A DNA stretch of 64,000 nt from Caryophanales bacterium (GCA_029240105.1 JARBTR010000002.1:62001-126000); one strand, 5' to 3'; numbered from the stretch's first letter, positions 1 through 9,027 are shown. Notes: generated by a model from the sequence alone, not told the origin. A program made the numbers and translations.

Positions 1-30
1 CAACAGCAAAATAAATAATTATATTTTAAA

Positions 31-59
31 ACTCTAAAAAAATTCTTTTAGAGTTTTTT
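31..59 (+). terminator. intrinsic terminator of the gene left of the window
   Basis: A 9-bp stem (ACTCTAAAA with TTTTAGAGT, 6-base loop) is followed by a run of T. It lies just after an in-frame TAA at 16-18 that may end an upstream gene, so it probably terminates that gene. Confidence 0.7.
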
Positions 60-86
60 CTTTTTAAAGTTGATATAAATATAAAT

Positions 87-137
87 GGCTTGGATTTTTA
101 TCCTATGAAAAAAGGATAAAGTCCAAGCCAACTTTTT
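87..137. terminator. hairpin terminator downstream of the divergent pilin gene
   Basis: A long imperfect stem pairs GGCTTGGA with TCCAAGCC and TTATCC with GGATAA. A T-run follows on the plus strand, and an AT-rich stretch follows on the minus strand. It sits 3' of the minus-strand pilin gene and may stop transcription from both sides. Confidence 0.6.
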
Positions 138-157
138 GTTAATAAAGAGTTTTGCTA

Positions 158-934
158 TTATTTTGTAAAATTCAATTCTACCCAATTTCCATTTGGAGGA
201 AAAGGTTTTTGGGTCTGATTGTCTTGTCCGCGATATAAGTATGTTTTTTCGCCTTCTTGATAAATAGAACCTTCGTTAAGTTGAACATTCCAAGTGTTGG
301 TACTTTTGTCTACGTTTGAAGGGCCAAAAATAGGTCTATTCGGATCAAGGTATGTCATGAATTTAAAATCTGAAATATTGTTTACATATGTTTTAGCTTC
401 ATTTGGATTTAGCGTTACTTTCTGACTAGCAACATATATTTTGTCCTCATACTCAACAAAACTACCTTCTTCAATTACTTCTTTTTCAGTAGTTGTAACC
501 CTATTGCATATAGCTAACCAACTCTCAGAATTAACATTTGCTAGTAGTTCTCTAAGAGTTTTTTGGGGTTCTTCTATTCCGCCGCCATTCTCATTACCAA
601 TACCATCATCATGCTTCGTACATTTGATCACACTATTCTCAATGTAAAATACGCCACCTGAGGGGCAAATATAGGTTTGTACATCTTGAGAAAATTGGCT
701 TGAAAGAATATTTCCTTTAGAATCTATTACATCCTTTAAAGAGGGGCTATCTTCAAAAAGCACAGAATATTTCTTATAGTAATTATTAAGTGAAGTTCTA
801 TTAATTTTACAAACTTTTTCTTTTGAATCATCAATGTATTTTAAATAGGCAGGAATACCAATACCAGCAAGGATGAAAAGTATAACCAGCACAACAATTA
901 TTTCAACTAATGTAAATCCTTTTTTATTAAACAT
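158..934 (-). CDS. minor type IV pilin with carbohydrate-binding-like C-terminus
   Basis: A 258-residue prepilin. The N-terminus has the class III leader and cleavage site KKG^FTLVE with Glu5, followed by a hydrophobic helix almost identical to that of the major pilin at 4139. The C-terminal half (about residues 130-258) holds two segments with the spacing of CBM5/12 chitin-binding folds; the last has W, then GEKTYLYRG, then NW near the end. It is transcribed away from pilB and probably forms a minor or tip subunit that binds a surface polysaccharide. The pilin assignment is seen directly. The sugar-binding role is inferred from pattern only. Confidence 0.75.
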   Translation of the reverse strand: MFNKKGFTLVEIIVVLVILFILAGIGIPAYLKYIDDSKEKVCKINRTSLNNYYKKYSVLFEDSPSLKDVIDSKGNILSSQFSQDVQTYICPSGGVFYIENSVIKCTKHDDGIGNENGGGIEEPQKTLRELLANVNSESWLAICNRVTTTEKEVIEEGSFVEYEDKIYVASQKVTLNPNEAKTYVNNISDFKFMTYLDPNRPIFGPSNVDKSTNTWNVQLNEGSIYQEGEKTYLYRGQDNQTQKPFPPNGNWVELNFTK

Positions 935-1185
935 TAGGGCGATATGCCTTTCATTAGGTAATAAACACTTAAGGATTATAACACAAATTTAAAAAACACT
1001 ATCTACCTATTGGTGGAATATAAATTTTATCGTTTATTGATTTTCTTGCTTTTTCATTATTTTAGATATCGACTCAGAACACTTCAAATGGTAATATTAG
1101 GGGATATAAAACCATTATTTGTTGAATTTTGCTGATAATTAGCAAAATATAGAATAATAATTCATTTATCGGAAGGAGTGAGATC

Positions 1186-2862
1186 ATGAAGCAACTAAGA
1201 CTCGGTGAAGTATTGGTATCTGAAGGATACATTACATTAGAAGAATTAAATAAGGCAATCGAAATTCAAAAAAATGATGTAAACAAACGAAGACTCGGTC
1301 AAATTATCATCGATAGCAATATGATTACCGAAGAACAAATGCTTACAGCTCTTTCAAAACGACTAGGCGTCAGCTATGTGAATTTAAATAACATTTATAT
1401 AGATATTAATGCAGTAGAAAAGATTCCAAAATCTATTGCTCAAAAACATAATGTCATTGCGGTTTCAATTGATGGGGATTCTTTAACTGTAGTAACGAGT
1501 GACCCACTTGATTTTTATGCTATTGAAGATGTTAAGTTGGTTGTTAATATACCAATTTCAATCAAACTTTCAAAAAAAGAAGATATTCAAAAATGCATAT
1601 CGTATTGGTATTCAGAAATTGATGCGAAGCATGCGGCGAAAACAGCTAATGAAACAGCGGCTGGAAATGAAACGATTGCTTTTGAGGACCTAAATGCAAC
1701 TGCTGATGATACGCCTGTTGTTACTCTAGTGAACTCGATTTTATATAAAGCTCATCTAGCTGGAGCAAGTGATATTCATATAGAGCCATTCGAGGGAAAA
1801 ACTTCTGTGCGGATTCGTGTTGACGGACAAATTGTTGACTACTTACAGTTGTCATCCTCTCTTCATAGTTCCATTGTTGCTCGTATTAAAATTATTTCAT
1901 CACTAGATATTGCAGAAAAACGATTACCACAAGACGGTTCTTTTAGAGCAAAACTAAAAAATATTGAGATTAACGTTCGTGTATCAGTATTACCTACAGT
2001 TTTTGGTGAAAAAGTAGTTTTGCGTTTCTTTAGTCAAAATGCAAAGCTTGATTATGCAGATACCTTTGGTATGACACCTAAAAATTATGAGAAAGTACAA
2101 AAGATATTAAAAAGCCCTCACGGAATCATTTATGTAACAGGACCGACAGGTAGCGGTAAAACGACTACCCTATACATGATTATTGAAAGTTTATCAAATA
2201 GACCAGTGAATATTTCAACTATAGAGGATCCAGTTGAAAGACATTTGGATCGAATTAACCAAACGCAAACAAACACTCAAGCGGGCCTAACTTTTGCAAC
2301 AGGGTTGCGTTCTTTATTACGTCAAGATCCAGATATCATTATGGTGGGGGAAACACGTGATAACGAGACCGCATCCATTGCAGTTAGTGCAGCTTTAACG
2401 GGTCACTTGGTATTGTCAACCATCCATACGAATGATGCATTATCTACTATTCTTCGACTAGTTGACATGGATATAGAAGAATATAAAATAGCCAATTCAC
2501 TGGTAGGTGTAATCTCTCAGCGATTAGCGAAGAAACTTTGTCCAGGTTGTAAAAAATCTTACCCAGCAACCGAATCAGAAAAAAGATTAATAGGAAGAAG
2601 TGTAGAATGGCTTTATAAGGGCGAAGGGTGTGTCAATTGCAACAATACAGGTTACAAAGGGCGGATAGCAATTCACGAAATCTTACAAATGGATTCAACT
2701 GTTCGTAATTTAGTAGCTAAAAAGACACCAATTGAAGAGATTGAAAAATACTTGGTTGAGAACGGTAAATTAGTAACTTTAAAAGAAAGTTTAATTGAGT
2801 TGATCACTTCAGGTGAAACTACGGTAGAAGAATTCTCAAGATTACTTCATTTTACAGAATAG
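1186..2862 (+). CDS. pilB: type IV pilus extension ATPase PilB with MshEN domain
   Basis: A 558-residue GspE/PilB family hexameric ATPase that powers pilus extension at the cytoplasmic face. Residues 5-28 match the first MshEN motif (RLG, hydrophobics, G14, L21, Q28), and a second copy spans 36-59. MshEN domains of this type bind cyclic di-GMP. Walker A GPTGSGKTTT starts at residue 319; the Walker B/Asp-box segment is DPDIIMVGETRD. A CPGC...CVNC zinc motif follows, as in PilB. GGAAGGAG precedes the ATG. It heads the plus-strand pilus genes. Upstream, 1126-1148 is an 8-bp inverted repeat (ATTTTGCT/AGCAAAAT) that could be a control site. Confidence 0.95.
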   Translation: MKQLRLGEVLVSEGYITLEELNKAIEIQKNDVNKRRLGQIIIDSNMITEEQMLTALSKRLGVSYVNLNNIYIDINAVEKIPKSIAQKHNVIAVSIDGDSLTVVTSDPLDFYAIEDVKLVVNIPISIKLSKKEDIQKCISYWYSEIDAKHAAKTANETAAGNETIAFEDLNATADDTPVVTLVNSILYKAHLAGASDIHIEPFEGKTSVRIRVDGQIVDYLQLSSSLHSSIVARIKIISSLDIAEKRLPQDGSFRAKLKNIEINVRVSVLPTVFGEKVVLRFFSQNAKLDYADTFGMTPKNYEKVQKILKSPHGIIYVTGPTGSGKTTTLYMIIESLSNRPVNISTIEDPVERHLDRINQTQTNTQAGLTFATGLRSLLRQDPDIIMVGETRDNETASIAVSAALTGHLVLSTIHTNDALSTILRLVDMDIEEYKIANSLVGVISQRLAKKLCPGCKKSYPATESEKRLIGRSVEWLYKGEGCVNCNNTGYKGRIAIHEILQMDSTVRNLVAKKTPIEEIEKYLVENGKLVTLKESLIELITSGETTVEEFSRLLHFTE

Positions 2863-2897
2863 GTAATTAGAGTTTTGGATGAAAAAGGGGTTTGTAA

Positions 2898-3956
2898 ATG
2901 AATATTAACGAATTACTACGAATTGCTCGAGAACGACGCTGTTCAGACGTTCATTTAACTTTTGAAAGAAATCCGGTTTTTAGAATTGATGGCGTATTGC
3001 AAGAATCTGAGTTCATTTTAACACCAGAAGAAAGGCATCAACTTATACTTCAATTAGTTAATGATGTTCAAAAGGCAGTTGTTCTGTCAGGAAGCGATTT
3101 GGATTTTTCTTATACATTGCCTAATGGGGATCGCCACCGTGTTAATATTTATCATCAACAAAAGCACCTAGCTGCAACATTACGGTTAATAAATAACTAC
3201 ATTCCTAATTTTGATGAACTTGGTCTTCCAGACGCACTTCGTAGCTTAGCAGATGAGCCAAGAGGTTTGGTATTAGTAACAGGACCAACTGGTAGTGGGA
3301 AGTCCACTACTTTAGCGGCGATGATCGATTATATCAATACAAATAAAGCACACCATATATTAACGATTGAAGATCCTATTGAATATGTTTATTCTCATAA
3401 ACAGTCATTAGTTCATCAAAGAGAAGTTGGAACCGATGTTGAAAGTTTCTCAACTGCCCTTCGTTCAGCATTACGAGAAGATCCAGATGTTATTTTAGTA
3501 GGGGAAATGAGAGATTATGAAACAATCTCTGCTGCCGTCACAGCTGCAGAAACAGGTCATCTTGTTTTTGCTACTTTGCACACTATAGGTGCAGCTGATA
3601 CGGTGAATCGGATCATTGACGTCTTTCCACCACACCAGCAACAACAAATTCGAACACAACTCTCTGCAGTGTTAAAAGGTGTTGTCACTCAGCAACTTTT
3701 AAAGAAGGCTTTTGGAACTGGGCGAGTAGCAGCTTTTGAAATTATGACAGGCACTGATGCCGTTTTAAACCTTATTAGAGAAGATAAATGTCACCAACTT
3801 GAAGGTACAATACAGATAAGTAAAAAAGCAGGAATGACTACATTAGACAATTCTCTAGCAGAACTTGTTAGAAGTGGAACCATTACCCTAGAAACCGCCC
3901 TAGAAAAGGCGAAAAATAAAGGAAATTTGTCACAAATTGTGACCAACTTCCATTGA
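2898..3956 (+). CDS. pilT: type IV pilus retraction ATPase PilT
   Basis: A 352-residue PilT family ATPase that drives pilus depolymerisation and retraction, and so twitching motility or uptake. Walker A GPTGSGKST begins at residue 129 and the Walker B region is DPDVILVGEMRD. The C-terminal AVLNLIRED matches the AIRNLIRE motif that separates PilT from PilB. It lies 35 bp after pilB with its own AAAGGGG ribosome site, so the two ATPases are probably co-transcribed. A terminator-like hairpin follows. PilT indicates a retractable pilus rather than a com-type pseudopilus. Confidence 0.95.
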   Translation: MNINELLRIARERRCSDVHLTFERNPVFRIDGVLQESEFILTPEERHQLILQLVNDVQKAVVLSGSDLDFSYTLPNGDRHRVNIYHQQKHLAATLRLINNYIPNFDELGLPDALRSLADEPRGLVLVTGPTGSGKSTTLAAMIDYINTNKAHHILTIEDPIEYVYSHKQSLVHQREVGTDVESFSTALRSALREDPDVILVGEMRDYETISAAVTAAETGHLVFATLHTIGAADTVNRIIDVFPPHQQQQIRTQLSAVLKGVVTQQLLKKAFGTGRVAAFEIMTGTDAVLNLIREDKCHQLEGTIQISKKAGMTTLDNSLAELVRSGTITLETALEKAKNKGNLSQIVTNFH

Positions 3957-3991
3957 CAATTTTAGTCAAAAAGATAAAATGAATAAGGATG

Positions 3992-4024
3992 AAATAACAA
4001 ATTTATTGGTTTGTTATTTTTCTT
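3992..4024 (+). terminator. hairpin terminator after pilT
   Basis: A 10-bp stem AAATAACAAA/TTTGTTATTT with an 8-base loop, followed by T-rich sequence. It separates pilBT from the pilin gene, so the pilin probably has its own promoter in 4025-4127. Confidence 0.65.
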
Positions 4025-4138
4025 ATAATGTCTTTATCATTAAAGACACAAATTGCAAAAAAAAAAATCATAATTCGTTTTGGCGGATGGATTGTGATGA
4101 TGGAATTATAATTTTATATTTAATTTGGGGGAAGAAAA

Positions 4139-4525
4139 ATGAAAAAGGTTCTTAAAAACAAAAAAGGTTTCACATTAGTAGAAATCATCGTAGTATTAGT
4201 TATCCTTGCTATCTTAGCTGGAGCTGCAATCCCAACAATGTTAGGATTTATTGACGATGCAAGAGAAAGAGCATTGATTGCTGAAGGACGTGCTGTTTTA
4301 GTTTCTGCACAAGTGGAAGCTACTGAAGCCTTCGCAGCAAATGCAGCAGACCTTCAAACAGCTGTAAATACTGGAGCTGAACAAATTGAAAATCGTGCTG
4401 GTGTTGATGGCGATGTAGCTAATTTTGTTGTTACTGGTCAAAGAGTAACGGGTTTTAGTTACACAATTGATGGAAGAGTTTTAACTTTTGCTAATGATCA
4501 GTTTACTGTAGCTGACGTTGAATAA
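4139..4525 (+). CDS. pilA: major type IV pilin
   Basis: A 128-residue prepilin with leader MKKVLKNKKG, cleavage G^FTLVE (Glu5 present), a 25-residue hydrophobic helix and a short Ala-rich globular domain lacking cysteines. The unusually strong ribosome site GGGGGAAG, isolation between two terminators, and small size typical of a bulk subunit make it the likely major pilin. PilD two genes downstream would process it. No homologue outside the pilin helix is recognisable to me. Confidence 0.88.
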   Translation: MKKVLKNKKGFTLVEIIVVLVILAILAGAAIPTMLGFIDDARERALIAEGRAVLVSAQVEATEAFAANAADLQTAVNTGAEQIENRAGVDGDVANFVVTGQRVTGFSYTIDGRVLTFANDQFTVADVE

Positions 4526-4613
4526 TATATTATTTTATTTTTGAAATCATTGATGCTGTGCTGGGGTTACGCCAAATCCCAGCATTATACTCAATTTCAT
4601 AGATATGAAAATT

Positions 4614-4664
4614 ATTGCTTTTGCAATTTTAGCAAGGTTTGCTAAAGGGCAAAAGCAATTTTTT
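4614..4664 (+). terminator. strong intrinsic terminator after the major pilin
   Basis: A two-tier hairpin: ATTGCTTTTG pairs with CAAAAGCAAT, enclosing an inner TTAGCAA/TTTGCTAA stem, and ends in six T. An additional GCTGGG/CCCAGC stem lies just upstream at about 4559-4583. It isolates abundant pilin mRNA from the assembly genes. Confidence 0.85.
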
Positions 4665-4698
4665 GGATTATATATACATAGAAGGAACGAACATTTTT

Positions 4699-5475
4699 AT
4701 GGTGTTTTTTGCTGAATTTTTTCTGTATTTCAATATTTTTGTATTTGGTATTTGCATTGGTAGTTTTTTAAATGTGGTAATTTGGCGTGTGCCCAATAAA
4801 CTATCATTTGTTAAGGGAAGATCCTTTTGCCCAAAATGCAATGAGCAAATAAAAAGTTATGATTTGATTCCTATACTGAGTTTTCTGATGTTAGGTGGAA
4901 AGTGTAGGAACTGTCATTCTAAGATTTCGTTCAGATACCCATTAATCGAATTTATAGTTGGACTTTTATTCGTTTTTAGTTTTTATATTTTGGGATTCAC
5001 ATTAAGTGCAATTCTTGTTTGTTCAGTAGTTTCAATCTTGGTATGTGTGACAATGGTTGATTTTGACACAATGGAAATACCGGATGGTTTTACTATAACG
5101 TTAATGATTCCAGCAATCGCTGCGATTTTTATTTTTCCTGAACTATCGATTACTGCAAGAGTAATTGGATTCTTTGCAGTTTCATTACCCATGTTTTTAA
5201 TTGCGTGGTTAACTGGTGGTTTTGGCGGGGGAGATGTTAAGCTCATCGCTGTTTGTGGTTTTTTACTTGGTTGGCAGAATGTTCTTGTCGCTACCTTTAT
5301 CGCCCTTGTTCTAGGAGCTATAGTTGGAGTCTACTTAAAAGTTACTCATAAAATTGATAATAAACAGCTCATTGCTTTTGGACCCTATTTATGTGCTGGT
5401 ATATATATAGCAATACTTTTTGGAAATCAGTTGATTGATTCTTATTTATCATTATTTAATTTATTGGCTCTGTAA
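4699..5475 (+). CDS. pilD: prepilin peptidase / N-methyltransferase PilD
   Basis: A 258-residue polytopic membrane aspartyl protease that cleaves prepilin leaders at G^F and methylates the new N-terminus. The zinc cysteines C44, C47, C69 and C72 of the methyltransferase loop are present. The two catalytic aspartates lie in DFDTMEIPD (about D121) and GFGGGD (D179). The ATG at 4699 with GAAGGA at 4681 is preferred over an upstream TTG, which would lie inside the pilin terminator. It should process all pilins of this locus. Confidence 0.92.
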   Translation: MVFFAEFFLYFNIFVFGICIGSFLNVVIWRVPNKLSFVKGRSFCPKCNEQIKSYDLIPILSFLMLGGKCRNCHSKISFRYPLIEFIVGLLFVFSFYILGFTLSAILVCSVVSILVCVTMVDFDTMEIPDGFTITLMIPAIAAIFIFPELSITARVIGFFAVSLPMFLIAWLTGGFGGGDVKLIAVCGFLLGWQNVLVATFIALVLGAIVGVYLKVTHKIDNKQLIAFGPYLCAGIYIAILFGNQLIDSYLSLFNLLAL

Positions 5476-5540
5476 AATTTGCAGTTGATATTGAATTTTA
5501 ATCTACATCCAAATAATTTGTTGGTGATTAGAGAAAATGA

Positions 5541-5610
5541 GCGGTATTCCCGTGGTGGAAAGGGCTGAATGAGACCCTAGGCTCACAGACCGACCACAGG
5601 AATTTCCGCC
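5541..5610 (+). ncRNA. candidate class II cyclic-di-GMP riboswitch
   Basis: The 5552-5597 core carries, in order, a GTGG helix strand, GGAAA (5557-5561), TGAAT (5566-5570), TAGG (5578-5581) and ACCGACC (5589-5595) closed by CCAC. This order and spacing match c-di-GMP-II aptamers. AGGG/CCCT can form P2, and TGAG/CTCA a pseudoknot. The helix can be lengthened by ATTCC/GGAAT and GCGG/CCGC outside the core. No T-run terminator follows. A 9-bp hairpin (5661-5669 with 5694-5702) ends just before the pilC ribosome site and could be the expression platform. No covariance search was possible. Confidence 0.68.
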
Positions 5611-5721
5611 ATTTTATCAATTAACAACTTGGTATTTCTGTTTGATTAAAAATCAATAGTAAACATTAACAGATAAAATATTTAAGTAACATCTTAATGT
5701 TTCTTAGTTGGAGGGGTAGGC

Positions 5722-6909
5722 TTGCCAAAGTTTGAATACAAGGCTGTAAATAATCAAAACAAAAAATTTACAGGCACACTTGATGCAAGAGATGAACAGG
5801 ATTTATATCGACTTTTGCGTTTGGAAAACCTTACACTTCTTAAATCAAAAATGATTCAAGAAAAAATAAAAACACCAAAGTTAAAGGCTAATGAAATTTC
5901 TGAATTTTCTCGGCAATTCGCAGATATGATTGATGCTGGTATTCCGATTATTCGTGCAATTTCCATTATGAAAGATAGAGAAGATTTAAAACCTAAAGTA
6001 AGAAAGGTTTATGAAATTCTCTATAAGAATATTTCAAATGGATTAATGATTTCAGAGGCAATGAAACTTTGCGGTAACACATTCCCGCAACTTTTTATTA
6101 ACATGTACACTTCTGGTGAATTGAGTGGACAGTTAGAAAAAACGGCTCGAAAAATGTCTGTTCACTACGATAAAGAGCACAGATTGAATGGTAAAGTAAA
6201 GTCAGCAATGAATTATCCAAAAATCTTGATGGTTATTACCATACTTGTTGTTTTAATCATCTTTACATTTGTTTTGCCTACTTTTACATCCATGTATAAG
6301 AACATGCCACTACCTTTGCCAACAAGAATTGTCATGGGAATAAGTGATTTCTTGGTTAGTAAATGGTATATAATCTTAATCCTTTCATTGAGTGCTGTTT
6401 GGTTATTTCAGTTCATGAAGAAAATAGATCGATTTGCAATCGCTTTAGATAAGTTAAAACTTAAACTCCCTGTTTTTAAAAATTTATTAAAAATAATTTA
6501 TACAGCTCGATTTTCACGAACGCTTAGTTCTTTATATGCAAGTGGTGTTCCACTAGTTTCTGCATTGCAGATTACCTCCACTATTATTGGAAATAGATTT
6601 ATAGAGGAACAAATACCATCTGTTATAAAGAATGTTCGTGATGGAGAACCTTTATCGAATTCCATTGCAAAAGTAAACGGTTTTGATAAAAAAATAGTTG
6701 CTACTATTCATATTGGTGAAGAAGCTGGCCGTTTAGTTGATATGTTGGAAAGTACATCAGATAGTTATGAATATGAGGCAGAACTGGCTACAACAAGATT
6801 AGTTTCTATGCTCGAACCAGCGATGATCGTGATCATGGCTATCATAGTAGGTAGCGTTATGCTTGCTGTTGTTATGCCGATGTTTGGTATGTATAGTCAA
6901 ATTAAATAA
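5722..6909 (+). CDS. pilC: type IV pilus inner-membrane platform protein PilC
   Basis: A 395-residue GspF/PilC family protein that anchors the assembly ATPases in the membrane. It has two T2SSF domains (about residues 55-180 and 255-385), each followed by hydrophobic segments. The second domain retains FSRTLSSLYASGVPL and IGEEAGRL. The start is TTG at 5722, set by GGAGGGG five bases upstream. It lies directly downstream of the candidate c-di-GMP-II riboswitch and begins the pilC-pilMN-pilO unit. Confidence 0.95.
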   Translation: MPKFEYKAVNNQNKKFTGTLDARDEQDLYRLLRLENLTLLKSKMIQEKIKTPKLKANEISEFSRQFADMIDAGIPIIRAISIMKDREDLKPKVRKVYEILYKNISNGLMISEAMKLCGNTFPQLFINMYTSGELSGQLEKTARKMSVHYDKEHRLNGKVKSAMNYPKILMVITILVVLIIFTFVLPTFTSMYKNMPLPLPTRIVMGISDFLVSKWYIILILSLSAVWLFQFMKKIDRFAIALDKLKLKLPVFKNLLKIIYTARFSRTLSSLYASGVPLVSALQITSTIIGNRFIEEQIPSVIKNVRDGEPLSNSIAKVNGFDKKIVATIHIGEEAGRLVDMLESTSDSYEYEAELATTRLVSMLEPAMIVIMAIIVGSVMLAVVMPMFGMYSQIK

Positions 6910-6949
6910 CTCAAATATAAAAATTTTAAAAAAGAGATGTGATTTTCGT

Positions 6950-8386
6950 ATGAGTAATTCCATTTATATATCAAATTCTGAAATTCAAATTGTAAAATAT
7001 AGCAGATCAGGGGATAAAGTAAAAATCGATGGCTATGTTTCTTCCATATTGCCAGAAGGCTGTATCATAAATGGTGTTATAACGGACTATCAGCTCCTAG
7101 TTGGACAATTGAAACGATTAAAAGAAGAAGCCCCATCTTTTTTCACTAAGCTTACTTTAACAGTAGACACAAATTCCATTTTGACAAAGAAAATCCCTGT
7201 TCCTCAATTAAAAAGGGACAAGTATTACCTTATTGTAGAAGATGAACTTCGTGGCCGACTATCCGCTTATCGTGACGTGCTATTTGATTTTTCATTTTGG
7301 AATAAACGAAAAAAGGGTACAGTTATTCTAGGTGCTGGAGTTGATAAAACAGCTATCGATGCTTATTTGACTGTATTTAAAGAAGCAAATATAAAGTTAG
7401 ACCATATTCATGTAGGGTTAGAATCAATTTTAAGATACTTAGAACATTTTAAATTCAATCATGAGAGTACATTCGCATTAAATATTATTGATAAAGTCAG
7501 TATGCTTTCTTTGATTTTTGATAAGGGAGAGTTTGTCTTTTCAACAAGATCTCGAATTATGGGTGAATCAGCGATTCAGATAGCTCAATCTGTTATACAG
7601 AATCTGTCACAGCTATTTCAATTTAATAAGAACATTACACATAGTTTTTATTTAGGTGCCAATGACGAATTACTATCTGAAATTAAAAATAGGAACCCCA
7701 TTTCAGAAGTTGAAATTTCACAATTTAATTTTAATGTAGAGACGAAAGGCGATCCAAAAATGGATCCATCATTACATTTTGTCTTGTTCGGAACGTATGC
7801 TGATGATAAACATATTAATTTTTTAGATTCTTTTAAAAGATTGGAAAAAGCAAATAAAAAACCTTCTAAATTCAAACCTATTTATTTATTAGGATTTTTG
7901 ATCCCTATTGGAATTGCAGGAACATTCCAATTTTTGAATACTCAAACAAACAAAATTGAAAGTGAAAACGAGAAAATAAAAAGTTTTCTAAAAAGTGAAG
8001 ATGTGCGTGAGCAAAAGCGCCAAATAAAGGTGTATCAAGAAACAATAAACCAATTGAGTGAAGTAAACAAGAATATTGATTTGGGAATAGAGGAATTTAA
8101 AGAAATTACTACAATTAATAGTGAAACAGTTAATTCGATTTACGGATTAGCAGGTAACCAAGTGACGATAAAATCGTTTTCATTTGATTCTGATAGTAAT
8201 TCGTTTGATATTAGTGCTTCAGCTAATTCGCAACTTGATATATCTACTTATGGATCGCGATTAAAGGAAACAAATTTATTTAGTGATGTTCAATATCTTG
8301 GTTATCAAGGAAGCGAATCTAGTATGGTTTTTACATTTAAAATTAAAGCAATTCTAAAATCTGTTGAAAAATCAAATACAAAGTAA
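6950..8386 (+). CDS. PilM-PilN fusion protein of the pilus alignment complex
   Basis: A 478-residue protein. Residues 1 to about 300 resemble PilM, the cytoplasmic actin-like ATPase-fold protein. A single membrane segment follows at about 313-332 (IYLLGFLIPIGIAG), then a coiled coil and a PilN-like C-terminal domain. PilM and PilN are normally separate and PilM binds the short PilN tail, so fusion replaces that contact. The ATG at 6950 with AAAGAGATG upstream is preferred to an earlier in-frame ATG that would overlap pilC. The pilO-like gene follows 11 bp later. Confidence 0.82.
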   Translation: MSNSIYISNSEIQIVKYSRSGDKVKIDGYVSSILPEGCIINGVITDYQLLVGQLKRLKEEAPSFFTKLTLTVDTNSILTKKIPVPQLKRDKYYLIVEDELRGRLSAYRDVLFDFSFWNKRKKGTVILGAGVDKTAIDAYLTVFKEANIKLDHIHVGLESILRYLEHFKFNHESTFALNIIDKVSMLSLIFDKGEFVFSTRSRIMGESAIQIAQSVIQNLSQLFQFNKNITHSFYLGANDELLSEIKNRNPISEVEISQFNFNVETKGDPKMDPSLHFVLFGTYADDKHINFLDSFKRLEKANKKPSKFKPIYLLGFLIPIGIAGTFQFLNTQTNKIESENEKIKSFLKSEDVREQKRQIKVYQETINQLSEVNKNIDLGIEEFKEITTINSETVNSIYGLAGNQVTIKSFSFDSDSNSFDISASANSQLDISTYGSRLKETNLFSDVQYLGYQGSESSMVFTFKIKAILKSVEKSNTK

Positions 8387-8397
8387 GTGGTGAATAT

Positions 8398-9027
8398 ATG
8401 CAAAAACAAACACAATTAACAAAAAGAGAAGTGGTTTTGCTTTTCATAGCCGGAATTTTACTTATTAGTTATACTTCTTTTAACTATTTGATTTCTCCTA
8501 TGATGGATAAATATAGAATTGCTGTGAAAGAAAACGATAAATTGCAGTGGAAAAACCAAGAAGCACTCATTTATCCGGAGACTATTGAAAGCAACAAAAA
8601 AATCATCGCTAAAGTGAAAGATGATCTTTTTAGTAAATCAACGATTTTTGAAGACAAAGCAGATTCTTTAAAAGTTGACGAGGAAATTACTTCTTTACTC
8701 CAAACTAACAATATTTCTCCTATTTCTGTTCAGATAGAAGATGGAATAAAGGTCGAAAACGATAAAATTGTAAATAGTACTGAAAATAGCAATGATAACC
8801 AGGATGCTAACATTGATAAAAAAGAAGTTTCGTTACCTGCTGTTTATAAGTTCAAAGTTAAAGTACAAGCAATTGGTAATTTAGAAAATGCTAAAAGAGT
8901 ATTTGAAACGGTTTCAAATAGTACAGATCGTAAAATTACCAAGTTTGAAGTAATTGAAAATGAAAAAACAATACTTAATTTTACTTTTATCGTTTTTGTA
9001 AGAGATTCATTTGAATTAGAAGATTAA
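8398..9027 (+). CDS. PilO-like pilus assembly protein
   Basis: A 209-residue protein with one N-terminal membrane segment (about residues 11-31), then a predicted coiled region and an alpha/beta C-terminal domain outside the membrane. Topology and position right after the PilM-PilN fusion are those of PilO, the PilN partner. Sequence identity to known PilO is not evident by eye, so the call rests mostly on architecture and context. A terminator follows. Confidence 0.72.
   Translation: MQKQTQLTKREVVLLFIAGILLISYTSFNYLISPMMDKYRIAVKENDKLQWKNQEALIYPETIESNKKIIAKVKDDLFSKSTIFEDKADSLKVDEEITSLLQTNNISPISVQIEDGIKVENDKIVNSTENSNDNQDANIDKKEVSLPAVYKFKVKVQAIGNLENAKRVFETVSNSTDRKITKFEVIENEKTILNFTFIVFVRDSFELED

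Noticed and set aside
4092-4120. TTGTGA and TATATT with 17-base spacing before the major pilin
   Set aside because: It looks like a good promoter, but the transcript would start at the edge of the Shine-Dalgarno site, leaving almost no leader. The true promoter is more likely further upstream in 4025-4090.
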